In this document: positions 1-12,100 of the stretch, one piece after another
Layout of the letters: every line of letters begins with the position of its first letter
Numbering within the stretch: the first letter of the stretch is position 1
NCBI GenBank assembly: GCA_008828725.1
Contig: MEHQ01002976.1
Coordinates: 310,001-374,000 of the forward strand
Length of the DNA: 64,000 bases
From: Saccharina japonica
Taxonomy: Eukaryota > Sar > Phaeophyceae > Laminariales > Laminariaceae
Reading direction: 5' to 3'
Notes under the pieces: generated by a model
What the model saw: only the letters and a program-made list of their open reading frames with translations
What the model was told of the DNA's origin: nothing
The model's database searches: none
Program-made: the position numbers and the translations under genes

Positions 1-2264
1 CGCCGCTTAGATGAGGCACGATTTATTGGTATTTTGCGTCTCCCCACAAAAGCGAGCCTTTTGCTATTGTTGCGATTTTTTGGGTTATTTCTTAGTCGTG
101 GGTCTACACTGCTTTATAAAATGGCGATGAGACCACATGAACAACTACCGCCGTGTATCACCCCCCAACGAGACAGCTAATACTAGTTAATAGCTACGTA
201 TACTATCGTACTTTTCGTATAAACATAGCTAGTAAAAACAAAGCAATCGAGCTACAGGCAGTAGTACAGGACACCCAATAAGAAACAGGATAACTGGCCC
301 AGCATGGGGGAGAGGGTGCTTTCTAGACGAATTTCAAGATAACAACTCTCGAGTTTCTTAATTTTCTCTAAACCTCAGCCTGGCTTTCTCATTAGCCTGT
401 TTCTTATCAGGTGTCCTGTACTGTACATGCAGAGGAAAAGCCCTACGTAATGATGCTAATTGGCGTTCACTCGCAATCACCACCCTGCACCAAGAGGCAT
501 CACGGCACGCAGGAGCGCCAATGAATATCATACTGCGAATATGGTTGGCAGGAAAGCAGCGCAGCAAACTGGAACGTCGCACTCACAGACGCTACGAATT
601 ATTATCGTAGGTGATAGAAGTAGAAGAGGCGCTGCATATTGAACGTCGGTACACCACTGGTGGTAGTCACCTCATGGCCGCGAGTAGACCCGGAGCCCAG
701 GGCGAAGCGGAACAGCGCAGTTGGCAAGAACAGCAGAGCCGCGGTGGCTCGAGTATGCCTCGTCATCGTCATGCACAGCGGAAGAGTCGGCAAACTATGG
801 TTCCAATAACTTGCTCACGACTGCGTGCGCGAGTGGGCACGCTGTACGTACATAGCCCATACCGCGGTACAATACCGCTGTTTGCCGAAGAAACGTAATA
901 TTAATACTCGTATCCATCCCTTCTTCCCCTCGCTGCCTCGGCAAGGTTTTTGCTTTGGCATGGCCCATAGCGAGGGGGGGGGTCTTTCTAGCGAGCAAGG
1001 CTAGACTCACCCTCAAGCGGACCGATACCTTCTTGCTGCTGCGCACCCGCCGCGAAGCGTGTGCAGCGGTAGAGTTGGATCGGCACTGGTGCGTCAGGCG
1101 CAAAAGTTCAGATGCACGGGCCTTTTTGGCCGTCGGTGTAGACAGCAATGTCCATCTCACTTTTGTGCGCGGAGGCAGACGCCATCAGAAAGGTGGACGG
1201 ACACTACGTACACGGCCCTAGGTATGTTTGCTAGAGGGAGCTGTACTGTCTCAGTAACCTGGCTTCGCCATCAAAGGAGGAGGGAGCGTGTGGCGACGAG
1301 CTGTTGTTTGGACTGGTCAATCCCTTCAGCGCGAGAATTTTTATTTTCCAGACCAAGCACCCTGAGTGCAACGAGAGAGAAAGCGAGGAGCCGACTGGGA
1401 AGGACAGCAACGAGAGCGTGTATGGACGGAGGGGGTCGAGTGTGGTCGTGCTAGGACTGGCCGAGCGGCACCGGAGCGGCGCGCCTGAGCAGCAGCACAG
1501 CAGCGCGCCGGCGCAGCAGCACAGCAGCGCACAGGAGAAGCGATCCGGAGCACGGACGACATCGACCCGTGACGGACGAACATTTCTGTTTTTCTGTTGA
1601 CAAATTCTTCGCTTTTTCCCCCGAATGTTGTTGTTGGCGTCGGTGTGGATGACGTCACTGGTTTCGTAGAGAGACGCGGCAGAGATGGCGCGGATCCCCC
1701 GGGTGCCTTACTGTGTGCCTGATCGTGAAGACCCCTTCAATGTGGAACGATTCCTAATCAGTGTCGATGTTTATAATGCTGTGCCTAACACAGACCGTTC
1801 AGGATAGATTCGGGTAATTGTCACATGACAGTGATGGCTTTGGATTGGCTGTTTTTTTCACTGTGTGCCCGCGGACTGTCATTCTGGCAGCACTTCAGAC
1901 AGCAGCTGCGTGCTCCATCTTGTTCCCACGCATACCGTTGTTTTTGTACAGACAGCACTTCAGACAGTAGTTGACGCTGTAGTCGGCAAATTTATAGGTA
2001 AAGAATGGGAGGGGGGGGGGGGACGTTGCTGCTGTAGTCGAATGGAGATTGCGGGCGTGTAGTTCAGTTTTGGACACGCATAACATGCTGTAGGGATTTA
2101 GGCGTACCTCTTCGGACTTGTGTATCCTTTCCCTGCCTAAGTGTGCGTGTTACTTTAGGATTCTCTGATGGCTCTAGCACTTTTATGACCACGGGCCGTG
2201 ATCTTGCTAGATCAGTAGATCAGACTATAGGGATTAGCAACCGAAACGAGTTTAATGTGTGGAT
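1..2264. other. No gene recognised
   Basis: Short open frames occur on both strands but none has a recognisable domain, a credible start context or a paralogue elsewhere in the window. The stretch holds an inverted repeat at 261-426, a CAG/GCA-rich patch near 1,480-1,540 and a short direct repeat around 1,887 and 1,952. I see nothing else in it. Confidence 0.5.
261..426. repeat. Inverted repeat, possible small foldback element
   Basis: The left arm at 261-289 and the right arm at 396-426 are reverse complements apart from a few changes. Both contain TACAGGACACC and ATAAGAAACAGG. About 105 bases separate them. No target-site duplication was found, so it may be a small MITE or simply a hairpin. 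Confidence 0.5.

Positions 2265-2299
<35 letters not shown>
2265..2299. repeat. (CAA)n microsatellite
   Basis: About twelve uninterrupted CAA/ACA units. A shorter CAA run on the minus strand at about 2,470-2,486 may be the 3' tail of the adjacent LINE. Confidence 0.95.
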
Positions 2300-2469
2300 A
2301 CAGGTAGAATATTCCAGTCTCAGATCAATCGGTCCAACATTTACACCGGATACAGATATGTAACGTACCGAAGCGACTTCATTTACGCCGTGCGTACGTT
2401 TTGCAGAAATAGTATAGGAAAAAACTGAACACATAGTACGTACAGTAAGTTATGTGTACGTATATACTC

Positions 2470-4575
2470 GGTTGTTGTTGTTGTTGTCTTCACATTAAAA
2501 ACCGTGCCGGTCTCTCTATCCAGTACCTCCATCTGTCCGTACTAATCCAACACCTGACACGGTCGATTCCCGTGGTCACAGGCTAACTTACCCAAAAAAG
2601 GTATACTGAAATAAAAGTGGAACCCGAAGGGTCCGCAAAGCGATCAAAGCCAGTCAAAAACAGATAGTCTGGAGCCCTCCGCTCCCCTCTACACGCTATG
2701 TGAAGGTAAAAATAAAAATGGAAAAAGTCAACATCACCAATCGGGGGTGCACGCCCCCTGATTCTATCTTGGTGCCCCTATAATGCCGGGGTGTCCCGTG
2801 CCGGGTTCACGCCGGTCAGGCAAACAAATCGAGTCCTCCACCCCGATTATAAACGCAGACATGATACGGGGGAAGGGAACTATGGTCCCGTGTGACTGAT
2901 GTACCCCCGGCCTGCGAGCAGTGTAACTGCAAAAGGTCAAAAGCAACGAAGGGAAAAAGACGAAGACAAAGACAAAGAGACAAGTCAAAAGTACAAGCAA
3001 ACACTCACACAAACAAGGCCGCAGAGACAACACATTGACACGTCATCCCGAGGGGGTGGTGCAATGGTGCGGCGGTGGGGGGGAGGGGGAAAAAGAACAA
3101 AACAAACAAACAAACAAACAAACAGTCCAGGACAGTCAATCCGGCACATATCGCGCCACTCGGTCCGCCATTTCTCGCTTGTTTCCTTCCCTCGCCGATT
3201 CGCCCTTCTTCCGCACCCCTCCCGTCCCGTTGGTTCTTGGTGTCTCTTTGTTGTTGCTGCGCTCTTTTTCTCGCTCGGTCGCTCGTTTCCGGCTAGCCTC
3301 CTCTTCTTCCTTGTGCCAGGAGGTCATAAACCTCTCAGCTCCCTGCAGCACTCCCTTGTACCACTGCCTTCCTCCCTTCACCTTCGCTGCTTCCGCCCAA
3401 ACTGAATTCGGGATTCCGAAGACACGTCTCTGGTCGTCCGTAGAGCCGTGCGTAGCTCCGAACGCTTTGAAGTCGTCCTTCAGGCACGTCTGCCAGTTCC
3501 GCTCCGGGCACCCCGCGCCCGGGTCCTTCCCCCCCACCAGCTCCCCGAACATCAGTCGTTTCGGGAGTCGCCCGTCTGGCTGCCTTGCCACGGCCCCCGC
3601 GAACAGTATGCGCCGTTGCCGGACAGTGGCTTCCACGCTCTGGCACCCGACCCTCTTCAGGGCCTGGGCGTAGGACAGCTGCCGGTAGGTGCCTTGCTTG
3701 CGCTGGTACCCAATAACTCGCAGCAGCAGCCGGTGGTGTATCGTCCGCAGCAGTCGGTAGTGGTCGCGACGTGGGGCCCATGTCATGCAACCGTACAGCA
3801 GTGCCTCCATCGCCTCCGCTTGAAGCAGGCGGGCCTTGAGTCGAAATGGTGCTCCCGGCCTATCGAAGAGCTCCGGGCCATACCTCCTGACGCACGCCGA
3901 CGCTGCTCTGCTCCTGAAGTTGATCTCCCGGGTGAGGTCGCCATGTTCGTTGACGAGGCCGCCCAGGTACCGGAACTCGAGGGTTTGGGTGTATTTCTGC
4001 CCCGCTGCTTCGATGATCAGCGGCGGCGGGGGCGGTGTTGGCTGCTTCTCCTTTACGCGCATCAGGAGAGTCTCCGTCTTCTTCTCCGACACCGTCAGCC
4101 CGAACTCCCCAAACACCTGCACGATAATGGTCATCATCCTCGCCAGTCCGTCGGCGGACCTCGATACAACGCCGGCGTCATCGGCATACAGCATCCCCCA
4201 CACCGCCCTCCGTACGCGGTCGAGTGGTGTCTCCGTCCCCGCTCCCGTCTCCTCCTTCAGGAACACTAGGTTCTGCATGATACCATCGTCCTCGCTGAAT
4301 CGTACGATAACGACCTCTAGGGCCGCGGCGAAGAAAACGTTGAACAGCAGTGGGGACAGCACACACCCTTGTCGCAAGCCTTGCGTGACCAAGAACCAGT
4401 CCGACAGTTCTCCATTGTCCATGCGCACCCGGGCCCGCATTCCGTCGTGGAATTGGCGGATGACGGCGACCATCTCCGCAGGAATCTCGGCCCTGGCCAG
4501 CACCTTCCATAGCAGCTCTCGGTCCACCGAGTCATAGGCCTTCTGTAGGTCGACGAAGCACATGTAGAGCGGTAT
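2470..4575 (-). mobile_element. 5'-truncated LINE (non-LTR retrotransposon)
   Basis: The minus strand carries the C-terminal half of a reverse transcriptase frame, then about 660 bases without coding potential, then a short (CAA)n tail at 2,470-2,486. The 5' truncation falls inside the reverse transcriptase palm, just before motif A, which is typical of aborted target-primed reverse transcription. The 3' flank contains a (TTTG)n-like run at 3,097-3,123, just past the stop codon. The exact 5' junction near 4,575 and the 3' end are inferred, because no target-site duplication was recognised. Immediately upstream lies unrelated MITE-like sequence. Confidence 0.75.
3136..4563 (-). CDS. LINE reverse transcriptase, C-terminal part (475 residues)
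   Basis: The frame is intact over 475 residues and gives the catalytic half of a non-LTR reverse transcriptase. Motif A (FVDLQKAYDSVD) is at residues 3-14, motif B (QGLRQGCVLSP) at 61-71, motif C with the catalytic YADD at 126-129, and a motif D/E-like GLTVSEKKTETL at 155-166. The long basic C-terminal part contains the R-rich segment ending in RLPKRLMFGE that many LINEs carry after the polymerase domain. The first methionine is internal to the family: an endonuclease and the N-terminal fingers should precede it and are missing, so this is a truncated copy and not a host gene. A run of prolines around 176-181 lies between the palm and the C-terminal region. Because the rest of the frame has no stops, the insertion is probably fairly recent. 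Confidence 0.9.
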   Translation of the reverse strand: MCFVDLQKAYDSVDRELLWKVLARAEIPAEMVAVIRQFHDGMRARVRMDNGELSDWFLVTQGLRQGCVLSPLLFNVFFAAALEVVIVRFSEDDGIMQNLVFLKEETGAGTETPLDRVRRAVWGMLYADDAGVVSRSADGLARMMTIIVQVFGEFGLTVSEKKTETLLMRVKEKQPTPPPPPLIIEAAGQKYTQTLEFRYLGGLVNEHGDLTREINFRSRAASACVRRYGPELFDRPGAPFRLKARLLQAEAMEALLYGCMTWAPRRDHYRLLRTIHHRLLLRVIGYQRKQGTYRQLSYAQALKRVGCQSVEATVRQRRILFAGAVARQPDGRLPKRLMFGELVGGKDPGAGCPERNWQTCLKDDFKAFGATHGSTDDQRRVFGIPNSVWAEAAKVKGGRQWYKGVLQGAERFMTSWHKEEEEASRKRATEREKERSNNKETPRTNGTGGVRKKGESAREGNKREMADRVARYVPD

Positions 4576-4629
4576 TCTAGCAGTATAAATAAGGCCGTGA
4601 TATTTTATTACACATACCTTTATGTTTTG

Positions 4630-4910
4630 AGTTTCAGCAAAAACAAGGTGTACCTGGTCACTTTGGTCACTTTGGTGTCAAGAAACGGTACACACTAAAA
4701 CCAAGTACAAATCACACGCCAGGACATCCGGTATTGGCCAGCCTCACATTATTGTGTAAATACTTGTCTTTAGTCTTTTGGCTTGAAACTGATAGATACA
4801 CCTGTACTTGTCTACTCTGTCTGCACGTGATACGTCGCTCCCAACTGATTTTGTCGAAATTTGAGACAATCAGAGGCCATACGAGTACGTATACCGTACA
4901 CTCCAATACG
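4630..4910. mobile_element. MITE-like fragment, AGGTRTACCT family
   Basis: This segment aligns by eye with the left part of the 11,636-12,288 element. Both have an A-rich run into AGGTGTACCTGG or AGGTATACCT, an ACTAAAACCAAGTA-like block, TTGTCTACTCTG, and a stretch ending in CAATCAGAGGCC. No right terminal inverted repeat was found, so it looks like a truncated relative. It lies directly upstream of the LINE truncation point. Confidence 0.5.
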
Positions 4911-4979
4911 CCCGGCACGAAGACATACACCAGCCGTATAATTGCACGTACGTACGTGCTCTGGGCTGTTATATCTGCA

Positions 4980-5160
4980 CGTACTTTTGCACCATCTTTA
5001 CCCTTGCTCCCACCCGGACCTGATCCCACCCGGATCTGATCCCATTTGGCGCCCTGCTCCCACCCACAAGGTGCAGAAATATAATCAGCCCTCCGCAGGA
5101 GCCGCCGGAGGCCCACCTGGCACCTCGGTCCCATTTGGTACCCATGTAGTAGGCCATACA
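4980..5160 (-). repeat. Dispersed GC-rich repeat (also at the right ends of copies A and B)
   Basis: The reverse complement of this stretch matches 27,285-27,415 and 45,840-45,965. Shared features are a GGTGGG-rich start, a GGCTCCTGCGGAGG-like core, TTTCTGCGCCTTGTG and GTGCCAAA. Here the motif CCCACCCGGA(T/C)CTGATC is duplicated. It has no coding potential that I recognise. It may be a fragment of an unclassified mobile element. Confidence 0.6.
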
Positions 5161-5574
5161 TATCTACAACAACTCCTGCTATACATATAACCGTATTGAA
5201 TGTACGTGCAGATTCGTTAGACTCGCGCGTACGTGCAAGTTCTCCGGAGCCGGAAGACATATGGTATCACCACCCTACCCTTGCCCTACCTACACAAGAC
5301 CCGCCACAACGACATACACATGATACGCGCGTCTGCAGCACAATGGATGCAGACTGCAGTTCGTCTGCCACACCCGCGCCGAGGTCGGCACAGTTTCTAC
5401 AGTATTTTTGTACTGCAGAGGAACTTCGTCCCGTCGCGTGAAAGCGGTTGTTCCTCGAGGATGGTCGAGCCTTTAGAGCTGGCAGCGGCGGGGGGAGCCC
5501 CAAGTGCTCTTCTTGGCGTGCCGTACACGATAAGGCTACGATGATATCAATATTCATATTCATATATTCTTCAC

Positions 5575-5932
5575 GTATCCAGTCCCTGGTGGAATGACAG
5601 GTGAATCTCGTCCCTGTTTGTGACAAGGTAGTGGGTTCGAGCCCCCCGGAGTGTTATGCTCGTATTATACGTAGGGAGTTTTTGTCGCAGAAAAATATCT
5701 TGACTTCGTAGCAGAAAGAGCGAGAGCGTGAGTTAGCAAAATCCGATGAAGATCGATGAGCGTTGGGAATGCTGAACCGTCTGCGCGATATGACCAAGGC
5801 ACGAACTGCTGTTGTACTGGGGAGGAGGGAGAAGAGTCTTTTTCGTGACCCCGGATCTGAGTTACGACTATGGAGGGAGAGGCACAGAAGTGCGAAGATA
5901 ATACATGGGATGGAAAAAGAAAAAAAAAACTC
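5575..5932 (+). mobile_element. tRNA-derived SINE, copy 1
   Basis: A pol III B-box-like GGGTTCGAGCCCC lies at 5,633-5,645 in the tRNA-like head. It is followed by the body shared with the SINE at 13,535, including ACCCCGGATCTGAGTTACGAC and GCGAAGATAATA.ATGGGATGG. It ends in an A-rich tract. The 5' head is diverged and the boundaries are approximate. Confidence 0.7.
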
Positions 5933-7094
5933 GTGGTATTTATTTGCGTCTTCCCAATATTGTATTGGCATGAGGCTACTCGTACGAGGTCTCTTACCGC
6001 TTCCGGCCATTATTTAAAAAAAAAAAAAATACGCTACGAGCACTGCTTGCTACGCAAATTAACACGGAAAGCGAGAACTCCAATATCAAATTTCGGTCGA
6101 TATTATTCTCGCATGCTATCGATGTGTGGCTACTATCTTGGAGGTCGCTTCGTATCGTTCTGCTGTTCATGTGTAAATACGAAGACGGGCTCATGATTTC
6201 AAATGGCGAAAAACTCCTGAAAAACACTGCTCGTGGCGTGTGTGCGTTTTTCACCTGGTTTCAGTACGACCATATTTTAGCTCAAAAGTGATAAGGTATA
6301 CCTGGTTTAGGCTTCTGCCCAAACTTGAACCGCACGCAACGGCGGACCCGATTTTGAAGAAGAGCGCGGTTAATGCCTCGTCTTGGCCGGCACCGATTTA
6401 AACCCCCGTGGAAAAATCGCCGAAGGAAAACGCTGCGCCGGGCCGTTGTTAACAACAACAACAGTGGATGCCCACGCATAATTAATGTTTTCGTGGGGCC
6501 GTTATTTCAGCAGTGAATGGTGATCGACAACAAATATCTTTGACACAAAACGACAATGCTGAGGGACAGGGGGTCTCAGGCCCATATATGTTTTGTTCGG
6601 CCACCCCATCAACCATGACATGGATCTACTGTAGCTTGTACGGTGGAATCGGGCAGTAGGTTGCATTGGACTTTGTATTTTGTGCCTGCCATGGTAACTT
6701 GAACCCTTGAAAACTGACGACGTTGAGTCGGTTGACGCTATACTCCCGACGCGTTCGATAATGGTTTTGCCCCCCTCGTCTCGTCCTTTCATGGTCTCGA
6801 GGCTGCACACCCCGCAGCACTAGCACCAGCAGCAGCAAAACCAGCAGCGGCAGTGCGCCGAGGGACGAGCAGCCAGAATGGAAGAGGTGAACGATTCGTC
6901 GGACGTGCCTGCCGACAAGGCTTCAAGGCGACTTACATGCATACCTCCTCTCTGGTAGATGTCTCGTCAAGTCACCGGTTGCACCATGCCTCGTGTGGTG
7001 AGGTTGCCCTTGCCGATCGGGGCCTCCCCTCGTCCTCGGCGAACGCTCATGCCCGGCAAGCACCCATGGATTCAGACGACGCCTGCCCAGCCAG
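5933..7094. other. No gene recognised
   Basis: This stretch contains an A-run near 6,016, one AGGTATACCTGG motif near 6,294 that resembles the ends of the MITE family seen elsewhere, and a short GTT/AAC run near 6,450. The small open frames have no recognisable features. Confidence 0.4.
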
Positions 7095-7425
7095 TCGGTC
7101 ACCCAGGTTGTCTAGCGGCTATACTCTAGGATGTTGACAGAGTTGATTTCTTAAGTTCGAACCCCGGCACGGTGGCATTGCAATTTTTGCTGTAAATATA
7201 GGGACGAATCAGGTGCTGAGTGGGAGTAGCGTGGGTAAGTACAATTCGACGTGATTTGACGAGGGAAGAAAGGTTTGAATTTTGCTTGTGATAAGAAGCG
7301 CAAGGCACGCGCCGTGGGGAGGAGAACCTGCTATATCACCGAGGATCTGAGCTACGACTAGGTGCATAGGTTGGACATAAAAAATAAGCGAGAACATGAT
7401 AGATGGGAAGAAACCAATACATGCC
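7095..7425 (+). mobile_element. tRNA-derived SINE, copy 2
   Basis: An A-box-like TTGTCTAGCGG is followed by a B box GTTCGAACCCC at 7,155-7,165. After these comes the family body with GACGAGGGAAGAAAG, a diverged CGAGGATCTGAGCTACGAC and an A-rich end. It is more diverged than the copy at 13,535. Confidence 0.7.
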
Positions 7426-7829
7426 GTACACAAATAAAGAGCCTATATAACAGTCGCTAAACGATCGTACCAGTACATACCAATCGATTTTCGCAAAGTA
7501 GAGCGTGTTGCTCCCACGATTTGGAGTGACCGCAACGGAACGACCTCAAGGGCCGTGGCCCATCATTCGAACCACTGTTCTGCCTCATGTGCTCTGGTGG
7601 TCTCTTCCTTGACGACCCTCCGAACCTGAGCCTAGGATTAGGTGCGCTCGGATCCTCCAGCCAAAGAGTTTATTTTAGGTGGACTCCAACTCTCCCGGTC
7701 TGACCTTCCCGACTTTCGCGAATGTGTGCCACGAACGGGCATTCGCAATCTCTTTTTGAGTAAACTTCATCGCTTGCACTCACATCTCCGTCTTCCCTAG
7801 AGATTCCTATCGGACTCTTGCTTCCAGAT

Positions 7830-8800
7830 TGCAATTGTTCTTTGCGATCTCGCCGCTTCTGGGTTGGTCGTACCTGTTGCACCTGCCCTGGGTCCCGTTG
7901 GCCTCGGTCAGGAAAATGTTACCAACGCGCACACCCAGCCTCCGGCACCCACTCGGAGCACTCCGGCGTTGGAGACAACCGATTCTGCCCTAGCTGCTCA
8001 AAGCGATTCGGTCGGCGTGCGTACATATGTTGTTCCGGCCACGCCTGCCAACCCATAGTTACCAACTTTGTGCTTTGATGTCGCGTCCTTCAGGCTCCAG
8101 GGGTCCCCTGCTGAGCCCCAAACATATTGCATGTAGCCAAAGGCCAGCCGTGTCCTTATCCCGGTTGTGCCTCCAGCTCAACCTCAGACTATTTCCACTT
8201 CTCAGACCCGCACGCCTTTCCTTGTCTGGCCAGGAACTTATTTCAACGACCACGCGCGGGAAGCAAGTCGTCGCCGCCGCGGCACCTACGGTCGTCGTCG
8301 AATAAGGCCTCGGCCGGCCGGATCGTACGCCACTCACGGATAAAATCACAGCCTCTACCGCGCGACGCTATCGACGGCAACTGATTATCCCGTTTCCCAG
8401 CGACAAGCGCGTCTGCGCCAATGCGCCACCGCCGCCAGTGTCTTGCCATACCTAGTTTTGACGACACCCATCCGCCCGCCCCTTTCCGAGGCGTCATCCC
8501 TAGCGGGAGTTAAATTTCGCCAATCCATCATATATCACTCGCACGCTGACGGAGCGCGCGACCAACTCGCCGAGCGTGGAAGTTATGCCTCCATTCAGTA
8601 CATCCTCCTACTCGGGTACCTCAAGCTTCTCTTCGATGGTTTTCCCCCGCATATTGCACCCCCCAAACGACTCCCATTGTCAGGGAAATGTTCAGTTGCC
8701 GACTCAGGACGCCTCCACAGGGATTGCGACGCGGCCCTTCCGTTCGTGCGGGAATACATCCCAGCTCCTATAGCCAGTCGTGGCACGCTGACAGGGCGCG
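7830..8800 (+). pseudogene. Gag-like remnant of a Ty3/gypsy element, copy A
   Basis: One frame shared with copy B gives a Pro/Ala/Thr-rich segment (TPALETTDSALAAQ followed by SVGVR) and later a Ser-rich segment (VMPPFSTSSYSGTSSFSS). The two copies align at protein level with conservative changes and a 3-base indel. Each has stop codons the other lacks. The composition fits the N-terminal part of a retrotransposon gag, and the piece sits just upstream of an integrase relic. No zinc knuckle, protease or polymerase was found. The GC-rich composition keeps several frames open by chance, so the gag assignment is tentative. Confidence 0.4.
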
Positions 8801-8859
8801 CATCTCGCCAATTTAGCGACAAGCCGATCCCTTTTTACGCTCCGCTCCTCATGCCGCCA

Positions 8860-9170
8860 TGGGTTATGGAAGCCATCCTCGCCGGCGTCTCCTGTCACCT
8901 CGGAGTCGCTCACACATTTTATATGCTTGGGTAGTGTTATTGGTGGATCGGAATCAAGCAGGTCAGCACGATAATGTAGCCTCGACATTGCCCCCAGTGT
9001 CCTACACGGAAATCGTCCAAACCTACACCCCGTTGTCCTGTGCGCTCGTTTCCCCTGCTTGCTAAGTTTGGCATAGCGATTGTTTTGGCCCCCTCCCCGT
9101 CACTCAAGAGGAAAACGCATATATTATCATTTTCATCAACTGTTTCAGCCGACCCGCGCAGGCAAGCATA
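8860..9170 (+). pseudogene. Ty3/gypsy integrase relic, copy A
   Basis: Translation in shifting frames gives the end of an HHCC zinc-finger-like segment (CHLGVAHT followed by CYWW). It then gives the start of the integrase core (VWHSDCFGPLP, then FINCFSRP). It resembles gypsy integrases, where GHLG..T, YWP and W..DFI.GLP occur in this order. Stop codons and frameshifts are present. The relic is cut off by the satellite array, whereas copy B continues further into the core. Confidence 0.6.
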
Positions 9171-12100
9171 TTTGAAGGATCTTCGAACTTATTCCTTTCC
9201 TGATGTCGACCGAAACTGCAAACGTGACCGGTTAGACCTTTTGGTGCTTATTGTTTGATGTATCTATGTTGACAATCTGGGCAGTGCTACGATGACTGCC
9301 ACATGACTACGTATGACTGATAGCAGTTGTACAAAGATACCAAATAATTCGCGATCCAACAATCCAACCGGTAACTGTCGATATCTGGCGTCTCGAACAC
9401 AGGGGCGCAGACAAATAGGTGGGGGGTACAGCAACGATCTTCGAAATCATCCATTTCCTAGCACAGCAGGAGTGGCCGTTGTAGTCCCTATTGTCTGATA
9501 GACATGTGTTGAAAAGCTGGGCAGTGTTTTATGCAATGACTGTTACATGACTACGCATGACAGCTACTCGTAACCGTTGCACAAAAAATACCAATGAATT
9601 CGCGATCCAACAATCCGACCGGCAAATGCCGGTATCTGGCGCCTCGGACACAGGGTTGCATACAAATAATAAGTAGAGGGTACAGCAACGATCTTCGAAC
9701 TCACCCCTTTCGCGGTGTCGACCGGAACAATAAGAGTGACCGGTTAGTCCTTCTCGTGTTAAGTGCATGTCAAGGATATATCTGTGTTCTTAATATCAGT
9801 CTGCGCAGTGTTACGATGACTGCCGTATCACTCTGACGGTTGGCAATGATCTATTTAAGGTACTGTACCAATGAATTCGCGATCCAACAATACGACGGTT
9901 GATTATCAATATCAGAGGCCTCGACCACAAGACTGCATATACACAATGTGGAGGGTACAGCAATGAACCCTTTCCTGATCTCGGCCAGTACACCACGAGT
10001 GACCGGTTAGTCATTTTTCCGTTCAATACCTAATATGTCAACATATATATACCTATTACAAAATGGCTGCCGCATAACTCTAACAGCTAGAAATTGTAAT
10101 TAAAGATACAATGAAATCGCGATCGAACGACCCGACCGTTAAATATGAATATCTGGCGCCTCGAACAAAGGGCTGCTCACAAATGCGTGGAGGGTGCAGC
10201 AACGATCGTCGAACTCATCCCTTTCCTGGTGTCGACTACGTACTCGTAATGCTGGGAGAGTGACCGGCTAGTCCTTGTTCGCGTAAATGCTTGATATACC
10301 AGTGTTGACAATCTGGGCAGTGCTGCAATGACTGCCGTGTTACTCTGACAGTTAGCAATGACCGATTAAAGATACAAATTAATTCGCAATCCGACCACAC
10401 AACGGTTGGATACCAATATCTGGTGAACACAAGGCTGCCCTACAACAACGTGGAGGGTATATCAATGAACCCTTTTCTGGTCTCGACCAGTACACCAAGA
10501 GTGACCGCTTAGTCCTTGTTGCGTTCTACCTACTGTGTCAAGATATACATCTTCGCAGTGTACCAGTGGCTGCCACATGACTGCAACAGCTTGCAATTGT
10601 CAACTATTAACAAAGATACCAATGAAATCGCGATCCAACGATCCGACCGGTAAATATCAATATGTGGCACCTCGAACACAGGGGTGCACACAAACCCGTG
10701 GAGGGTACAGCAACGGAACGATTGTCGAACTCATTAGTCTCCTGATGTCAACCAAAACAGCAAGAGTGACCGGTTAGCCTTCTTGGTGCTTGAATGCTTG
10801 ATACGCCAGTGTTGACAATCTGGGCAGTGCTACAACGACTGCCGTATCACTATGACAGGTAGCAATTACCAATTAAAGACACCAAGGAATTCGGGATCCA
10901 ACAATCCGACGGTTGCATATCAATATCTGGTGCCTCGATCACAAGGCTGCACACAACTACGTGGAAGGCATAGTTATTAACCATTTCCTGGTCTCGACCG
11001 GTAGTCAAATTCGTTTCTACCTACTATGTCAAGATACGCCTAATAGTGCTGACCGTCTTCGCAGTGTTACAATGGCTGTCATATGACTCTAACAGCTAGC
11101 AATTGCCATTTCAATATATCAATGAATTTACGATCCAACCATCCAACCGGTAAATATCAACATATATATGGCGCCTCGAACACAGGGCTGCACACGAATA
11201 CGTGGAGGGTACAGCAACGATCGTCGAATTCATATTTTTCCAGGTCGCGACTAGCACGGCAAAAGAGTCACCGGTTAGTCGTTTTTGTGCTCTACCTACG
11301 ATGTCAAGATATACCTATGTTGACCGTCTTCGCAGTGTTACAATGGCTGCCTCACGACTGTGACAGCTAGCAATTGTCAATTGAAGATACCAACCAATTC
11401 GCGATCCAACAGCCAGGCCGGTAACCGTCGATATCTGACGCCTCGAACACAGGGCTGCACACTAATACGTGGAGGGTACATCAACGAACTTCGAACTCAT
11501 CCATTTCCTGGTCTCGACCAGCACAACAAGAGTGACCGGTTAGTTGTGTTGGTACTTAATTTTTTATATACCTGTGTTGACAATCTGGGCAGTGCTATAT
11601 ACGATGACGGCCACATGACTGAGTATGGCAGTTTATTTTGGGGCAGCGCAAGGCAGCGGCCAAAAAAAGGTATACCTCGTCCATTTGCGGCCAAAATCAG
11701 GTACATACTTAAAACCAAGTCAAAAATGCACTCCACGTGCGCTGCCGTTGGTCCAAAACTCGTTGTACCGGTTTTTGCCTCTTCAAAACCCAGGTATACC
11801 TGATTTTGTCTACTCTGCTTGACTTTCACCTTTTTTTTTTTGTCGTTTTTAAGTCAATCAGAGGCCCTTCATAGTTCCACCCTATGCCCCCTATACAAAT
11901 GCCGACGTGCGCGGAGACCCCCTTCTCCCTTCGCACCTCGCACTACACGCCACTCGAGCGACACACACACACATATCTGCCTGCACACCTCCGCCGAAAT
12001 AATACGAGATAGAAGGCTCCCCTTCGGGATTGTGGTTGACTTGGAATACCAGGGGTGTCACAAAAGTTGAGAAGGGAGAATACAGCAGCAGGCGTTCGTT

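Noticed and set aside
795..1658. Several overlapping frames of 90-130 codons
   Set aside because: They overlap on both strands in GC-rich DNA with no preferred frame, domain or paralogue.
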